Source of the DNA: Limnobaculum eriocheiris
GTDB lineage: Bacteria > Pseudomonadota > Gammaproteobacteria > Enterobacterales > Enterobacteriaceae
Direction of reading: 5' to 3'
Length of the DNA stretch: 64,000 nucleotides
Assembly: GCF_021010575.1 (NCBI RefSeq)
Contig: NZ_JAJNAG010000001.1
Location: 181,903-245,902 of the forward strand
A program made the position numbers and the translations under genes. The notes under the pieces are model-generated. The model was not told where the DNA came from and ran no database searches. It worked only from the letters and a program-made list of their open reading frames with translations. Each line of letters opens with the position of its first letter. The first letter of the stretch is position 1. This document shows positions 9,142 to 20,189 of the stretch, in pieces.

Positions 9142-9926
9142 TGACTGGTTTACAAGCGAATCACTTTAATGCGGGCTACCCGAGAAAAAAAATTATCACC
9201 GATCTCTCGATTCCTGGATTATCAAGAGGGGAAATCACCGTTCTGTTAGGACCTAACGGCAGCGGAAAATCGACTTTACTACGCTCTTTTGCCGGATTGA
9301 ATCACGCGACTGGCGAACTGTTACTGGATGGTCAGGATTTGATGAAGCAGCCCTTTGCCCAACGGGCAAAAAGCGTGGTTTATCTACCTCAGTCACTGCC
9401 TGCGGGGGTGCATCTGCATGTGCTGGAATCCATAGTGGTTGCTCAACGAGCTTCCGGCGGTAGCTATACAGAAAAAGGTGAAACTGAAGTAATGGCACTA
9501 CTGCAACAGTTGGGTATTTCTCATCTGGCATTAAGCTATCTGGATCAGCTTTCAGGCGGACAGAAGCAATTAGTGGGTTTAGCCCAATCTTTGATTCGTC
9601 AACCTTCGCTATTGCTGCTTGATGAACCACTCAGCGCACTGGATCTTAACTATCAGTTCCACGTTATGGATCTGGTGCGTAAGGAGACAGTGAAGCGCAA
9701 TATCATTACGGTTGTGGTCGTCCATGATATCAATATTGCTTTGCACCATGCCGATCATGTCTTAATGCTACAAAATGGCAATCTTATTGCTGACGGTAAA
9801 CCTGATGAAGTGATCACCCCTGAAAGTCTGGCGCAAGTTTATGGTGTTCGTGGCCGTATTGAGCGTTGTTCTCAGGGACGACCACAGGTATTAATTGATG
9901 GTTTAGTTGAACGTCCAATATATTGA
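9138..9926 (+). CDS. ABC transporter ATP-binding protein (iron complex type)
   Basis: A 262-residue FecE/BtuD-type ATPase. Walker A is GPNGSGKST (about residues 36-44), the signature is LSGGQKQLV, Walker B is LLLLDEPLSALD, and the H-loop is VVHDIN. The start overlaps the permease stop; a second ATG immediately follows, so the true start may be one codon later. It energises the importer from the cytoplasmic face. The transcript ends at a hairpin about 44 nt downstream. Confidence 0.93.
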   Translation: MMTGLQANHFNAGYPRKKIITDLSIPGLSRGEITVLLGPNGSGKSTLLRSFAGLNHATGELLLDGQDLMKQPFAQRAKSVVYLPQSLPAGVHLHVLESIVVAQRASGGSYTEKGETEVMALLQQLGISHLALSYLDQLSGGQKQLVGLAQSLIRQPSLLLLDEPLSALDLNYQFHVMDLVRKETVKRNIITVVVVHDINIALHHADHVLMLQNGNLIADGKPDEVITPESLAQVYGVRGRIERCSQGRPQVLIDGLVERPIY

Positions 9927-9969
9927 AAGCGTTAGTTGTTTATATTATGGCTAAAGCCATAAATATGAT

Positions 9970-10000
9970 AAGGGCTATGAAAATTCATAGCCCTTAGTTT
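9970..10000. terminator. Terminator between ABC operon and metG
   Basis: A perfect 11-bp stem, AAGGGCTATGA/TCATAGCCCTT with loop AAAT, is followed by AGTTT. It lies between convergent 3' ends, so it may serve both strands. Confidence 0.8.
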
Positions 10001-10019
10001 AATACTACAAACAGTAGGA

Positions 10020-12065
10020 TTACTTAACTGACATTCCCGGTTGAGCACCGCTATCCGGCGTAAGCAGGAAGATATCACTACCGCCAGGGCCTGCCGCCAT
10101 TACCATGCCTTCAGATATACCAAAGCGCATTTTTCTTGGTGCCAGATTCGCTACCATCACGGTCAGACGGCCTTCAAGGGCTTTTGGATCCGGGTAGGCA
10201 CTCTTAATACCAGAGAACACCTGACGAATTTCACCGCCCAAATCCAGCGTCAGGCGTAATAGCTTATCGGAGCCTTCCACTTCTTCAGCCTGCTTGATTA
10301 ATGCAACGCGCAAATCAACTTTGGCAAAATCATCAAAAGTAATGGTTTCAGCGATTGGCTCATCGGCTAACGGACCTGTCGTCGCTGCTTTTGGCGCACC
10401 GGACTGCATCGCCTGTAAATCGGCTTTAGATGATTCAATCATGGCATCAACTTTATCGCTATCAATACGATTAAATAACGCCTTGAATCCGTTAACTTTA
10501 TGACCTGACAACGGCTGTTCAATCTCATCCCAATGCAGTTCCTTATTCAGGAAGGCTTCGGCTCGTTCGGTCAGCGATGGCAGAACTGGCTTCAGATAGG
10601 TCATCAATACGCGGAACATATTGATACCCATAGAACAGATCAGTTGAAGGTCTTCATCACGGCCTTCTTCTTTAGCCACGACCCAAGGCGCCTGTTCATC
10701 GACGTAACGGTTTGCAATATCAGCCAGCGCCATGATTTCACGAATGGCTTTATTGAACTCACGCTGATCATAGTATTCCGCAATGGTTTTTGCCGACTGA
10801 ATAAAGGTTTTGTACAGCGCTGAATCAGCCAGTTTTGTGGATAACTGACCATCAAACCGCTTATTGATAAATCCGGCATTACGGGATGCCAGATTAACGA
10901 CTTTATTAACGATATCTGCATTAACCCGCTGAACAAAATCTTCCAGATTGAGGTCGATATCATCGATACGGGAAGAGAGCTTGGCTGCGTAGTAGTAGCG
11001 CAGGCAGTCTGGATCCAGATGCTTCAGATAGGTACTTGCCTGAATAAAGGTACCGCGCGATTTAGACATCTTGGCACCGTTAACCGTAACATAACCATGC
11101 ACAAACAGATTGCTTGGTTTACGGAACTGACTGCCTTCCAGCATTGCAGGCCAGAACAGGCTGTGGAAGTAGACAATATCTTTACCGATAAAGTGATAAA
11201 GTTCGGTACCAGAACCTTCACGCCAGTACTCATCAAAGCTTAAATCACTACGTTTGTTACACAGATTTCTAAATGAACCCATATAGCCGATTGGTGCATC
11301 CAACCAGACATAGAAGTATTTGCCCGGCGCATCCGGAATTTCAAAACCAAAGTAAGGGGCATCACGTGTTATATCCCACTGTTGCAGGCCAGTATCAAAC
11401 CATTCCTGCATCTTGTTAGCCACTTGTTCCTGCAATGCCCCTGAACGGGTCCAGGCCTGTAGCATTTCCTGAAATGCGGGCAAATCAAAGAAGAAGTGCT
11501 CGGTTTCACGCATTTCTGGCGTGGCACCAGAAACAACAGAGCGCGGATTAATCAGCTCTGTAGGGCTGTAAGTGGCACCGCAAACTTCGCAGTTATCACC
11601 GTATTGATCCGGCGCTTTACATCTCGGGCAAGTGCCTTTAACAAAGCGGTCCGGTAGAAACATCGACTTCTCAGGATCGTACAGCTGAGAAATCGTGCGG
11701 TTCTTAATAAATCCGTTAGATTTTAACCGGCTATAGATAAGCTCGGATAACTCGCGGTTCTCTTCACTGTGTGTTGAGTGATAGTTATCGTAACTAATGG
11801 AGAAGCCTGCGAAATCCTGCTGGTGTTCACGGCTCATCTCATCAATCATGCTCTCAGGGGTAACACCAAGCTGCTGAGCTTTCAGCATGATCGGTGTGCC
11901 GTGGGCATCATCAGCACAGATAAAGTTAACCTGGTGTCCACGCATTCGCTGATAGCGGACCCAAATATCTGCCTGAATATGCTCGAGAATATGACCGAGA
12001 TGAATTGAACCGTTTGCGTATGGTAGCGCACAGGTCACCAGTATTTTTTTCGCGACTTGAGCCAT
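10020..12065 (-). CDS. metG: Methionyl-tRNA synthetase
   Basis: A 681-residue class I synthetase that charges tRNA-Met. The start at 12065 ([19 protein letters not shown]) matches the E. coli N-terminus; the frame is open 22 codons further upstream but without family similarity. HIGH-like motif HLGH, four-cysteine zinc knuckle (CPRC and CEVC), KMSKS motif in [11 protein letters not shown], and a C-terminal OB-fold tRNA-binding domain starting near [12 protein letters not shown] are all visible. It is divergent from mrp, the conserved enterobacterial arrangement. Confidence 0.97.
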   Translation of the reverse strand: MAQVAKKILVTCALPYANGSIHLGHILEHIQADIWVRYQRMRGHQVNFICADDAHGTPIMLKAQQLGVTPESMIDEMSREHQQDFAGFSISYDNYHSTHSEENRELSELIYSRLKSNGFIKNRTISQLYDPEKSMFLPDRFVKGTCPRCKAPDQYGDNCEVCGATYSPTELINPRSVVSGATPEMRETEHFFFDLPAFQEMLQAWTRSGALQEQVANKMQEWFDTGLQQWDITRDAPYFGFEIPDAPGKYFYVWLDAPIGYMGSFRNLCNKRSDLSFDEYWREGSGTELYHFIGKDIVYFHSLFWPAMLEGSQFRKPSNLFVHGYVTVNGAKMSKSRGTFIQASTYLKHLDPDCLRYYYAAKLSSRIDDIDLNLEDFVQRVNADIVNKVVNLASRNAGFINKRFDGQLSTKLADSALYKTFIQSAKTIAEYYDQREFNKAIREIMALADIANRYVDEQAPWVVAKEEGRDEDLQLICSMGINMFRVLMTYLKPVLPSLTERAEAFLNKELHWDEIEQPLSGHKVNGFKALFNRIDSDKVDAMIESSKADLQAMQSGAPKAATTGPLADEPIAETITFDDFAKVDLRVALIKQAEEVEGSDKLLRLTLDLGGEIRQVFSGIKSAYPDPKALEGRLTVMVANLAPRKMRFGISEGMVMAAGPGGSDIFLLTPDSGAQPGMSVK

Positions 12066-12350
12066 AGTGAGTGTCTTATCTTTTGTTAAGTGGAATGAAT
12101 GGGGACTATTGATGTTAACTGATTGAATCACACTCGGCTAGGTGCTATTTCCTTCTGATGGCGATAATTTTTGATTGAGCGCAGACATCGCATCTTTTTT
12201 ATGGGTGAAACAGTTTATTAAACAGGAATGAGCGCAGAACAAGGTTACGTGTTTTTATTCGTCATCTGTTATGCTAATAGGCAGTATGAGTCGTCATTCA
12301 TGTATCGCCATGTTTGTCGTAAAACTAGCTGATAATAAAGAGGAGTAGGG

Positions 12351-13466
12351 ATGAGCCAACAATCCCAGGGGTCAGTGACGCCGGAAGCATTAAACCAACA
12401 GGTTACAGCGCTGCTTGCCACCTTTACCCATCCAACACTAAAGAAAAATTTGAGCCAGCTTAAAGCTCTTCATCACTGCGCAATGCTGGATAACATATTA
12501 CATATCGAACTGCATATGCCGTTTGCCTGGAAAACCGGGTTTGAAGCATTAAAAGCGGAAAAGAGTGCTGAGTTGATGAAAGCCACGGGTGCGGCTTCCG
12601 TTGAGTGGCGTTTGCATAATAATGTTGTCACGTTGAAGCGCGCTAACGATCAGGCTGGTGTAAAGGGCGTAAAAAATATTATTGCTGTGAGTTCCGGTAA
12701 GGGCGGTGTGGGTAAATCCAGTACTGCGGTGAACCTGGCATTGGCACTGGCAGCAGAAGGCGTAAAAGTTGGTATTCTGGATGCCGATATTTATGGCCCT
12801 TCAATTCCAACCATGTTGGGAACTGCTCATGAACGCCCAACCTCGCCGGATGGTGAGCATATGGCGCCTATTATGGCCCACGGTCTGGCAACAAACTCCA
12901 TTGGTTATCTGGTGGAAGACGGTAACGCCATGGTATGGCGTGGTCCAATGGCCAGCAAAGCGTTGTTGCAATTGCTACAGGATACGTTATGGCCTGATTT
13001 AGACTATCTGGTCATTGATATGCCGCCGGGAACCGGTGATATTCAACTGACGCTGTCTCAGAATATCCCAGTGACAGGCGCCGTTATCGTTACTACTCCG
13101 CAGGATGTGGCATTAGTGGATGCAATGAAAGGGCTGGTGATGTTTGAGAAGGTTCACGTCCCGGTGCTGGGCATTGTTGAGAATATGAGTATTCATATTT
13201 GTAGCAACTGTGGCCATCAGGAAGCTATTTTTGGCACTGGCGGCGCCGAGAAGCTGATTGCTAAACATGGTAGCCAGTTGCTGGGCCAGTTGCCGTTGCA
13301 TATTACTATTCGTGAAGATTTGGATCGCGGCCAACCGACAGTGATTTCAAATCCTGGTAGTGAGCTCAGTGAGCTGTACCGTCAGGTTGCGGCGAAGATT
13401 GCAGCGGAGCTGTACTGGCAGGGACATACTATTCCCTCTGAGATTAATATCAGAACCATGCTGTAA
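12351..13466 (+). CDS. mrp: Iron-sulfur cluster carrier protein ApbC/Mrp
   Basis: A 371-residue P-loop ATPase that binds and transfers [4Fe-4S] clusters to apoproteins in the cytoplasm. The deviant Walker A SGKGGVGKSS is near residue 115. Walker B-like DYLVIDMPPGTGD follows, and the cluster-binding CSNCG pair is near residue 285. The N-terminal 95 residues form the MIP18/DUF59-type domain. An AGAGGAG ribosome site precedes the start. It is divergent from metG, as in E. coli and Yersinia. Confidence 0.96.
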   Translation: MSQQSQGSVTPEALNQQVTALLATFTHPTLKKNLSQLKALHHCAMLDNILHIELHMPFAWKTGFEALKAEKSAELMKATGAASVEWRLHNNVVTLKRANDQAGVKGVKNIIAVSSGKGGVGKSSTAVNLALALAAEGVKVGILDADIYGPSIPTMLGTAHERPTSPDGEHMAPIMAHGLATNSIGYLVEDGNAMVWRGPMASKALLQLLQDTLWPDLDYLVIDMPPGTGDIQLTLSQNIPVTGAVIVTTPQDVALVDAMKGLVMFEKVHVPVLGIVENMSIHICSNCGHQEAIFGTGGAEKLIAKHGSQLLGQLPLHITIREDLDRGQPTVISNPGSELSELYRQVAAKIAAELYWQGHTIPSEINIRTML

Positions 13467-13566
13467 TTTGCTGCTTGTTTAAGATATACCGGTGTCCGTT
13501 TGGGCACTGGCATATTCCTGCCGAAATATTTTCTGGTTTTATCTCTGTTTCATTCATCATCTGAAT

Positions 13567-13584
13567 ACGGCATATTGCCGTTTT
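13567..13584 (+). terminator. Probable terminator between mrp and dcd
   Basis: A 6-bp stem ACGGCA/TGCCGT with loop TAT is followed by TTTT. It is short but correctly placed 100 nt after mrp. Confidence 0.6.
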
Positions 13585-13738
13585 CTCTGGATAATAAAGC
13601 ACCTGTTAACGGAGTCTCGCTATTATTAGAGGGATACTCTGGCAAACTGATGATAATATATCAAGATTATTGGTTTTAATTATTTGAAATCATAGCAAGT
13701 AGTGAAGTGAAACGACCAAAGACAGGAGAGTTAGCGCC

Positions 13739-14320
13739 ATGAGATTATGCGATCGGGATATTGAAGCCTACCTTGATAGCGGCAAGCTGAAAATGACGCC
13801 CCGTCCGCCTGTTGAGCGAATTAATGGTGCAACCGTTGATGTTCGCTTAGGCAATCAGTTTCGCGTATTTCTTGGTCATACGGCAGCCTATATCGATCTG
13901 AGTGGACCCAAAGAAGAAGTGTCAGCGGCCCTTGAAAGGGTAATGAGCGATGAAATCAATCTGACAGACGACGAACCTTTTTTCCTGCACCCCGGAGAGT
14001 TAGCTTTGGCGGTTACGCTGGAGTCCGTTTCGCTTCCTGATGATATAGTCGGTTGGTTAGATGGGCGATCCTCACTGGCACGTTTAGGCTTAATGGTTCA
14101 TGTCACGGCACATCGAATCGATCCGGGCTGGCAGGGCAAAATTGTGCTGGAGTTTTATAATTCAGGTAAATTACCGTTAGCGCTGCGTCCGGGTATGGTC
14201 ATTGGTGCTTTAAGTTTTGAACCTTTGAGTGGACCGGCGGCCAGACCTTATCATCGTCGTGAAGATGCAAAATATAAAGGGCAGCAGGGCGCCGTGGCCA
14301 GCCGCATTGATAAAGACTAA
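13739..14320 (+). CDS. dcd: dCTP deaminase
   Basis: A 193-residue trimeric enzyme that deaminates dCTP to dUTP, the main route to dTMP in enterics. Start [17 protein letters not shown] has an AGGAGAG site upstream. The active-site block [19 protein letters not shown] and the following [14 protein letters not shown] are conserved. In E. coli udk precedes dcd and asmA follows; here asmA follows but mrp precedes, so udk is missing from its usual place. Confidence 0.97.
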   Translation: MRLCDRDIEAYLDSGKLKMTPRPPVERINGATVDVRLGNQFRVFLGHTAAYIDLSGPKEEVSAALERVMSDEINLTDDEPFFLHPGELALAVTLESVSLPDDIVGWLDGRSSLARLGLMVHVTAHRIDPGWQGKIVLEFYNSGKLPLALRPGMVIGALSFEPLSGPAARPYHRREDAKYKGQQGAVASRIDKD

Positions 14321-14369
14321 CTTATTAATTTGATGGATTAAATGTGTTAACCGTTGGGGACAGTATTCC

Positions 14370-16241
14370 ATGAGACGATTCTTAACCACATTGGCGATCA
14401 TTCTGGTAGTGATAGTTGCCGGAATGACAGCGCTGATTCTGTTGATTAATCCGAATGATTTTCGTGATTACATGGTGAAAAACGTCGAGGATAAAACCGG
14501 ATATCAGCTAAAAATTGAAGGGGACTTGCGTTGGCATGTCTGGCCTCAGTTAAGTATTCTGGCCGGTCAGATGAGTCTGACGGCTCCCGGTGCTCCCAAA
14601 CCGATAATTGGCGCAGAGAATATGCGTCTGGATGTTGAGCTGTTCCCTCTGCTATCCCATCAGTTAATCGTTAAGAATGTGGTGTTAAAAGGCGGCGTTA
14701 TTCAATTAATTCCGGAAACGCAAAGCCAAAAACCACAGAATGCACCCATTGCACCAGCGGGTACTCAAGCGCCTAAATCTCCGGCTGAATCAACAGCATC
14801 AGCCTGGTCTCTTGAGCTGAATAAGGTAAAAATTGCGGATAGCCTGCTGGTTTGGCAACGTAGTGAAAACGACATTATCAATGTACGGGACATTAATCTG
14901 ACGCTGACCCGCACAGATGCCCGTAAAGCAGATGTCAGTGCTAAAGCGCGCATCAATCGCGACCAGCGAGAGTTGAGTTTTTCACTGGATGGTGGATTAA
15001 ACCTGAACCATTTTCCTCAGGGGTTAGAACTGGCGGTGAACAGCCTTGATTATCAGTTACAGGGTGCCGATATTCCGGTTGAAGGTATTCAGGGCAGTGG
15101 TAACTTTAATCTGGCTTATCTTAGTTCGCCACCAGGTATAAAAATATCCCCACTGGCTTTAACCTTTAATGGCAATCATGTTACTGCCGATATCTCTGCC
15201 TCACTGGATGACACACCGGTTTATACGCTGGCGGTAAAGGCAGATACGCTGAATTTGGATCAGCTATTTCCTCCTTCAGTGGCTAATGGTAGTAGCGAGG
15301 AGGGGGCAGCCACCGGCGCTAAAGAAGCCTCTGCTCCGGTTACTTCTTCTGTCAATGGCCTGACCATTCAGCCTGATTTAACTTTCCTACAGTCATTTAA
15401 CGCTCAGTTAGAACTTGAGGTTAATAATCTGGTTTATCACGGCGTTCCAGTTAGCGCTGTGGTGATGAAGGGGAGCAATCAGCAGGGGAAAGCCGTAATT
15501 AATAATCTACAGGCATCCATAGCTGGCGGTTCGGTGAATGTATCGGGAACGGTAGATGCAACGTCCACGATGCCAAAAATTACCGTTAAACCGATAGTGC
15601 ATGATGTGGCATTGGAGGATTTGCTGAAAACCCTGAATTATCCACAAACCTTAACCGGCTCGGTGACGGCTCAGGGTACTTTTAATAATGTGGGCAGTAA
15701 TATCAGCGATCTTGAAAAAGGCTGGCAGGGGTATGCGCATATTAATATCGATCAGGTGCGTCTGCATGGACTGAATATTCAGCAGTTAATTCAGCAAGCG
15801 GCTTCCCGTAGTAACAGTGATGTAAAAGGGATGGAGCATTATGAGCGCTATACTGAAGTGAAAAATCTGGTGGTTGATACCGTCTTCAATCAGGGGCAAC
15901 TTAAAGTCACCCGAATGAATGGTGCATCGGAGTTCTTGACGGTAGACGGAACCGGCGTATTGAATCTGCCGGCTAAATCCTGCGATATGAGATTAAATAT
16001 TAATGTAACGCAAGGCTGGCAGGGTAAATCAGAAATTGTTTCATTGCTGCAAAAGAGCGTGATTCCTTTACGTATTTATGGGCCATGGAGCAAGTTGAAC
16101 TATCAGTTGAACGTAGAACAAATACTGAGAGACCAACTGAAAGGCGAAGTGGGTAAAGCCATTGATAAGTGGATGGATAAGAATAAAGATAAGCAAGAGA
16201 GCAAAGATATTCAGAAAGTGCTGGAAAAATTAAAGCCGTAA
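14370..16241 (+). CDS. asmA: AsmA family outer-membrane assembly protein
   Basis: A 623-residue protein with one N-terminal membrane helix (residues 5-27) and a long periplasmic part rich in beta strands. That fits the AsmA/Vps13-like bridge family thought to move phospholipid between membranes. Two low-complexity stretches (around residues 120-145 rich in Ala/Pro/Thr, and 305-325) separate domains. The C-terminal AsmA domain (DVALEDLLKTLNYPQTLTG, then the NLPAKSCDMRLNINVTQ block) is conserved. It follows dcd by 49 nt. Confidence 0.93.
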   Translation: MRRFLTTLAIILVVIVAGMTALILLINPNDFRDYMVKNVEDKTGYQLKIEGDLRWHVWPQLSILAGQMSLTAPGAPKPIIGAENMRLDVELFPLLSHQLIVKNVVLKGGVIQLIPETQSQKPQNAPIAPAGTQAPKSPAESTASAWSLELNKVKIADSLLVWQRSENDIINVRDINLTLTRTDARKADVSAKARINRDQRELSFSLDGGLNLNHFPQGLELAVNSLDYQLQGADIPVEGIQGSGNFNLAYLSSPPGIKISPLALTFNGNHVTADISASLDDTPVYTLAVKADTLNLDQLFPPSVANGSSEEGAATGAKEASAPVTSSVNGLTIQPDLTFLQSFNAQLELEVNNLVYHGVPVSAVVMKGSNQQGKAVINNLQASIAGGSVNVSGTVDATSTMPKITVKPIVHDVALEDLLKTLNYPQTLTGSVTAQGTFNNVGSNISDLEKGWQGYAHINIDQVRLHGLNIQQLIQQAASRSNSDVKGMEHYERYTEVKNLVVDTVFNQGQLKVTRMNGASEFLTVDGTGVLNLPAKSCDMRLNINVTQGWQGKSEIVSLLQKSVIPLRIYGPWSKLNYQLNVEQILRDQLKGEVGKAIDKWMDKNKDKQESKDIQKVLEKLKP

Positions 16242-16247
16242 TCAAAT

Positions 16248-16274
16248 AAAGAAGGCGCATATTGCGCCTTCTTT
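16248..16274. terminator. Bidirectional terminator between asmA and yegH
   Basis: A perfect 12-bp stem, AAAGAAGGCGCA/TGCGCCTTCTTT with loop TAT. The A/T-rich base of the stem gives T runs on both strands, which suits the convergent genes. Confidence 0.88.
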
Positions 16275-16301
16275 ATGTCTTAATGATGTTGTTTTTAATA
16301 A

Positions 16302-17882
16302 TTACTCATCTTCCGGTTCCGGCTCTGTCAGTGAAGTAATTCGGACCTTCAGAATACGGTGGCTGTTAACTTCCAGCGGTTCATAAAGCCATTCACCAAT
16401 TCTGACCTGTTCACCGACTTCCGGAATACGCTGAGTATGTTCCATCAGTAAACCGGCTAACGTGTGATATTCACGTTTTTCTTCAATTTCGATTGGAATA
16501 TAAACCACCAGATCGTCTAATGGCATATATCCATTGGCAATCCAACTACCGTCAGCCTCATGTTGAATATTATGGCGGGCATCGATATTTTCACCATCAA
16601 CCGGCAGGTTACCTGCAATGGTTTCCATCACATCGGTCAGCGTAACAATACCTTCTACTGAACCAAACTCATCAACTACAAAAGCAAAGTGAGTTTTAGC
16701 CTTGCGGAATTGTTCCAGCGCCATCAGTAAGGATACGGTTTCCGGGAATATCAGCGGCTGTTTAATCAACGAACGGATATTTAAGTCAGGATGTTCCAGA
16801 TGATGTTTTAGCAGATCGTTAACATGAACCACACCCAGCGGTTCATCAACCGAGCCATCTTCCGTTACCACCATACGCGTATGCTGGTTTTTGTGTAGCA
16901 ACTGACGAATGGTCTCTTCAGGTTCGCTTAAATCCAGATTCTCAATATCATGGCGAGAAGTCATGATACTGCCAACGGAACGTTGAGCCATACCCAATAC
17001 TCGCTCGATCATACGACGTTCTTGTTGGTTAAACAGACCGTCGTCTTCTTTGGTATCGGCAATCAGGTTTGCACTATAGTTATCCAGCTCGGCATCTTCA
17101 TGTTTTCCACTCAGCATACGCAAGACAGCTTCTGCGGTACGCTGACGCAGAGGACGGCTGGAAGAGAGATATTTACGGCGGTTGGCTATTGATAGCTGAT
17201 TAAAGACTTCAATCAGAATAGAGAAACCAATCGCTGCATACAGATAACCTTTCGGAATATGGAAGCCAAATCCGTCGGCTACCAGACTGAAACCAATCAT
17301 TAACAGGAAGCTAAGGCATAAAATAACAATGGTTGGATGCGCGTTTACAAAGCGTGTCAGTGGCTTACTGGCCAGTAACATCAGACCCATAGCGATACAG
17401 ACGGCAATCATCATCACCGCCAGATGATCGACCATACCCACCGCGGTAATCACTGAGTCTAATGAGAATACGGCATCCAATACCACGATCTGTGCAACAA
17501 CCGCCCAGAATTTGGCACCTTTTTGCTGGGTTTGATCGTCGTGGTCCTTCCCCTCTAACTGTTCATTCAATTCCATGGTTGCTTTAAACAGCAAAAACAG
17601 ACCACCAATCAACATGATCAGGTCACGTCCACTAAAAGGATGTTCAAGCAGGTGGAATAGCGGCGCAGTTAGCGTAGCGAGCCAGGAGATACTGGCAAGT
17701 AAACCCAGGCGCATAACTAACGCCAAAACCAAACCGACAACACGTGCGCGGTCTCGTTGATGTTTAGGGAGTTTGTCAGCCAGAATGGCAATAAAGACGA
17801 GGTTATCAATACCCAGTACGATTTCGAGCACAACCAGCGTTGCGAGGCCGGCCCAAATTGTTGGATCAGCGATCCATTCCAT
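16302..17882 (-). CDS. yegH: TerC-family membrane protein with CBS and CorC-associated domains
   Basis: A 526-residue protein, like E. coli YegH (527) and YoaE. Residues 1-235 form the TerC-type membrane domain with acidic motifs in membrane segments ([13 protein letters not shown] and [15 protein letters not shown]) typical of metal-exporting LysE-superfamily members. Residues about 305-425 are a CBS pair and the last about 80 residues are a CorC/HlyC transporter-associated domain. In E. coli yegH also follows asmA. A role in metal ion homeostasis is inferred from the family. Confidence 0.88.
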   Translation of the reverse strand: MEWIADPTIWAGLATLVVLEIVLGIDNLVFIAILADKLPKHQRDRARVVGLVLALVMRLGLLASISWLATLTAPLFHLLEHPFSGRDLIMLIGGLFLLFKATMELNEQLEGKDHDDQTQQKGAKFWAVVAQIVVLDAVFSLDSVITAVGMVDHLAVMMIAVCIAMGLMLLASKPLTRFVNAHPTIVILCLSFLLMIGFSLVADGFGFHIPKGYLYAAIGFSILIEVFNQLSIANRRKYLSSSRPLRQRTAEAVLRMLSGKHEDAELDNYSANLIADTKEDDGLFNQQERRMIERVLGMAQRSVGSIMTSRHDIENLDLSEPEETIRQLLHKNQHTRMVVTEDGSVDEPLGVVHVNDLLKHHLEHPDLNIRSLIKQPLIFPETVSLLMALEQFRKAKTHFAFVVDEFGSVEGIVTLTDVMETIAGNLPVDGENIDARHNIQHEADGSWIANGYMPLDDLVVYIPIEIEEKREYHTLAGLLMEHTQRIPEVGEQVRIGEWLYEPLEVNSHRILKVRITSLTEPEPEDE

Positions 17883-18256
17883 AAGTCAGGTGGTTACCTT
17901 CAGGTTACACAACACATGCTGCTTGAATAATTGTATGGTGTAAACGCGATGACGACAATAATTTATGCCATTGTAAATCATAGCAGAAGTTAAAAAGTCT
18001 ATTAAAACGTGGCTATTTCACCTTTTTCAGGATGAAAATCACGGTGTTTTAGCAAACAGAAAGCGATATTAATCGCCTATGAAACAAGTACCCAGCCTAA
18101 AGGGTAGCGGTAATAAGATTAACACCAGCAATTTCTGTGATAGCAATTTCTGTCGTACCAATTGTAACTTTGGTGGAGTATCATAATTGTTATAAATAAG
18201 TTGTTCACTTGTCGTTATTTTTGCAGGTGAATTTGTCCGGTCAGCCAGGAGTTTTT
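17883..18256. other. yegH-gnd intergenic region
   Basis: A 374-bp gene-free stretch. It holds the divergent promoters of yegH and gnd and a 15-bp-period direct repeat of AGCAATTTCTGT at 18127-18138 and 18142-18153. No JUMPstart/ops element was identified and no polysaccharide genes are present, although in many enterics the capsule or O-antigen cluster lies between these neighbours. Confidence 0.6.
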
Positions 18257-19663
18257 ATGTCTAAACAACAAATTGGTGTCGTTGGAATGGCGGTTATGGG
18301 CCGCAATTTGGCGTTGAATATTGAAAGTCGCGGTTATTCCGTTTCTATTTTTAACCGTTCCGGCGATAAAACCGATGAGGTTATTGCTGAGAATCCGGGT
18401 AAAAAACTGGTTCCTTGTTATAGCGTAGAAGAGTTTGTTAATTCGTTAGAAACCCCTCGTCGTATCTTATTAATGGTGAAAGCCGGCGAAGCAACGGATA
18501 AAACCATTGAGTCTCTGAAGCCTTACCTGGCTAAAGGCGATATTCTGATTGACGGTGGTAACACCTACTACAAAGATACCATTCGCCGTAATAAAGAGTT
18601 ATCTGCCGAAGGTTTCAACTTTATTGGTACTGGCGTATCCGGTGGTGAAGAGGGCGCTCTGAAAGGGCCTTCAATCATGCCTGGTGGACAAAAAGAAGCT
18701 TATGAACTGGTAGCCCCTATTCTGGAAAAAATTGCTGCCAGAGCTAACGGTGAACCTTGCATCACCTATATTGGATCTGACGGCGCCGGTCACTATGTGA
18801 AAATGGTGCATAATGGTATTGAGTATGGCGATATGCAACTGATTGCAGAGGCCTATTCTCTGTTAAAGCAAGCCGTTGGGTTATCTAATGCTGAACTGGC
18901 AGAAACTTTTACCGAGTGGAATAAAGGTGAACTGGATAGCTATCTGATCGAAATTACCGCTGATATTTTCCGTAAGAAAGATGAGCAGGGTAACTATCTG
19001 GTTGATGTTATTTTGGATGAGGCGGCACAAAAAGGTACCGGAAAATGGACCAGCCAGAGCTCTCTGGATCTTGGCGTTCCATTATCGCTAATTACTGAAT
19101 CGGTATTTGCCCGTTTCCTTTCTGCACTAAAAGATGAGCGTGTTGCAGCCTCTAAAGTTTTAACCGGTCCTAAAGCTCAAGCGTTTAGCGGTAATAAAGC
19201 GGAGTTTGTTGAGAAAGTTCGTCGTGCTCTCTACCTGGGTAAGATCGTCTCTTATGCTCAGGGCTTTGCGCAACTGAAATCAGCGTCTGATGAATATAAC
19301 TGGGATCTGAATTACGGTGAAATCGCTAAGATTTTCCGTGCCGGTTGTATTATTCGCGCTCAGTTCCTGCAAAAAATTACGGATGCCTATGCTGAGAATG
19401 GCAATATTGCTAACCTGCTACTGGCCAGCTACTTCAAGAAAACTGCCGATGAGTATCAGCAATCTCTGCGTGATGTTGTTGCTTATGCAGTACAGCATGG
19501 TATTCCAACGCCAACGTTGTCAGCCGCTATTGCTTACTATGATAGCTACCGTGCAGCGGTATTACCTGCCAACCTGATTCAGGCGCAGCGTGATTACTTT
19601 GGTGCGCATACCTACAAGCGTACTGATAAAGATGGCGTGTTCCATACTGAGTGGATGGAATAA
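18257..19663 (+). CDS. gnd: 6-phosphogluconate dehydrogenase, decarboxylating
   Basis: A 468-residue enzyme, exactly the E. coli length. It oxidises 6-phosphogluconate to ribulose 5-phosphate with NADP in the pentose phosphate pathway. The start at 18257 follows CAGGAG by 5 nt; a 16-codon upstream extension is not family-like. The NADP fold [18 protein letters not shown], the substrate loop GVSGGEEGA and the catalytic block [19 protein letters not shown] are conserved. Confidence 0.98.
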   Translation: MSKQQIGVVGMAVMGRNLALNIESRGYSVSIFNRSGDKTDEVIAENPGKKLVPCYSVEEFVNSLETPRRILLMVKAGEATDKTIESLKPYLAKGDILIDGGNTYYKDTIRRNKELSAEGFNFIGTGVSGGEEGALKGPSIMPGGQKEAYELVAPILEKIAARANGEPCITYIGSDGAGHYVKMVHNGIEYGDMQLIAEAYSLLKQAVGLSNAELAETFTEWNKGELDSYLIEITADIFRKKDEQGNYLVDVILDEAAQKGTGKWTSQSSLDLGVPLSLITESVFARFLSALKDERVAASKVLTGPKAQAFSGNKAEFVEKVRRALYLGKIVSYAQGFAQLKSASDEYNWDLNYGEIAKIFRAGCIIRAQFLQKITDAYAENGNIANLLLASYFKKTADEYQQSLRDVVAYAVQHGIPTPTLSAAIAYYDSYRAAVLPANLIQAQRDYFGAHTYKRTDKDGVFHTEWME

Positions 19664-19698
19664 TTCCTTCCTCAGTAAAATAAGAAGTCATATAGTCG

Positions 19699-19747
19699 AA
19701 CTGCCCCCCAAAAGTTGGAGACCCAACAAGTAAGGGTGCAGTTTTTT
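19699..19747 (+). terminator. Terminator after gnd with IS-end-like sequence
   Basis: The outer stem AACTGC/GCAGTT plus CCC/GGG encloses an inner hairpin GTTGG/CCAAC and ends in six T. The left arm, CTGCCCCCCAAAAGTTGGA, resembles terminal sequences of some IS3-family elements, which suggests a relic IS end recruited as a terminator. That similarity is from memory. Confidence 0.75.
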
Positions 19748-19866
19748 ATTAATACTCAGTAATGCAGAAAATTATCTTTTCAGTAGCAGAACGCGCCCGA
19801 CTTACGTACTATCATAAGCAGATTTTATGATTCAAAACTGTTTATTTCTTAAGTAAGGGTACTATG

Positions 19867-20181
19867 ATGGAAAACGCTAAACCTTCATTTCAAAATGTGT
19901 TGGAGTACGTACGCTTGTCTCGTCGTAAAAACAAACTGAAGCGTGAAATTGTGGATAATGAGAAGAAGATCCGCGATAACCAGAAACGTGTACTGCTGCT
20001 GGAAAACCTGGGGGAGTACATTAAGCCGGGAATGAGCATCGAAGATATTCAAGCCATTATTGCCAGCATGAAGAGCGATTATGAAGAGCGTGTGGATGAG
20101 TACATCATCAAGAATGCGGAGCTGTCTAAAGAACGCCGTGATATTTCACAGAAAATGAAAGCGAAATCAGACGTTAAATAA
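19867..20181 (+). CDS. yeeX: YeeX / DUF496 family protein
   Basis: A 104-residue, highly charged, mostly helical protein very close to E. coli YeeX (UPF0265/DUF496), with [20 protein letters not shown] and [20 protein letters not shown]. The ATG at 19867 is chosen over 19864 because its distance of 7 nt from TAAGGG is better and the E. coli protein starts there. It probably forms a coiled-coil dimer. Its molecular role is not established, although it has been reported in protein-association surveys. It ends at a strong hairpin. Confidence 0.93.
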   Translation: MENAKPSFQNVLEYVRLSRRKNKLKREIVDNEKKIRDNQKRVLLLENLGEYIKPGMSIEDIQAIIASMKSDYEERVDEYIIKNAELSKERRDISQKMKAKSDVK

Positions 20182-20189
20182 GAAACTAT

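Noticed and set aside
18095-18120. Possible JUMPstart/ops element (GGGTAGCGGTAAT)
   Set aside because: Only a partial match to ops GGCGGTAG and not followed by polysaccharide genes.
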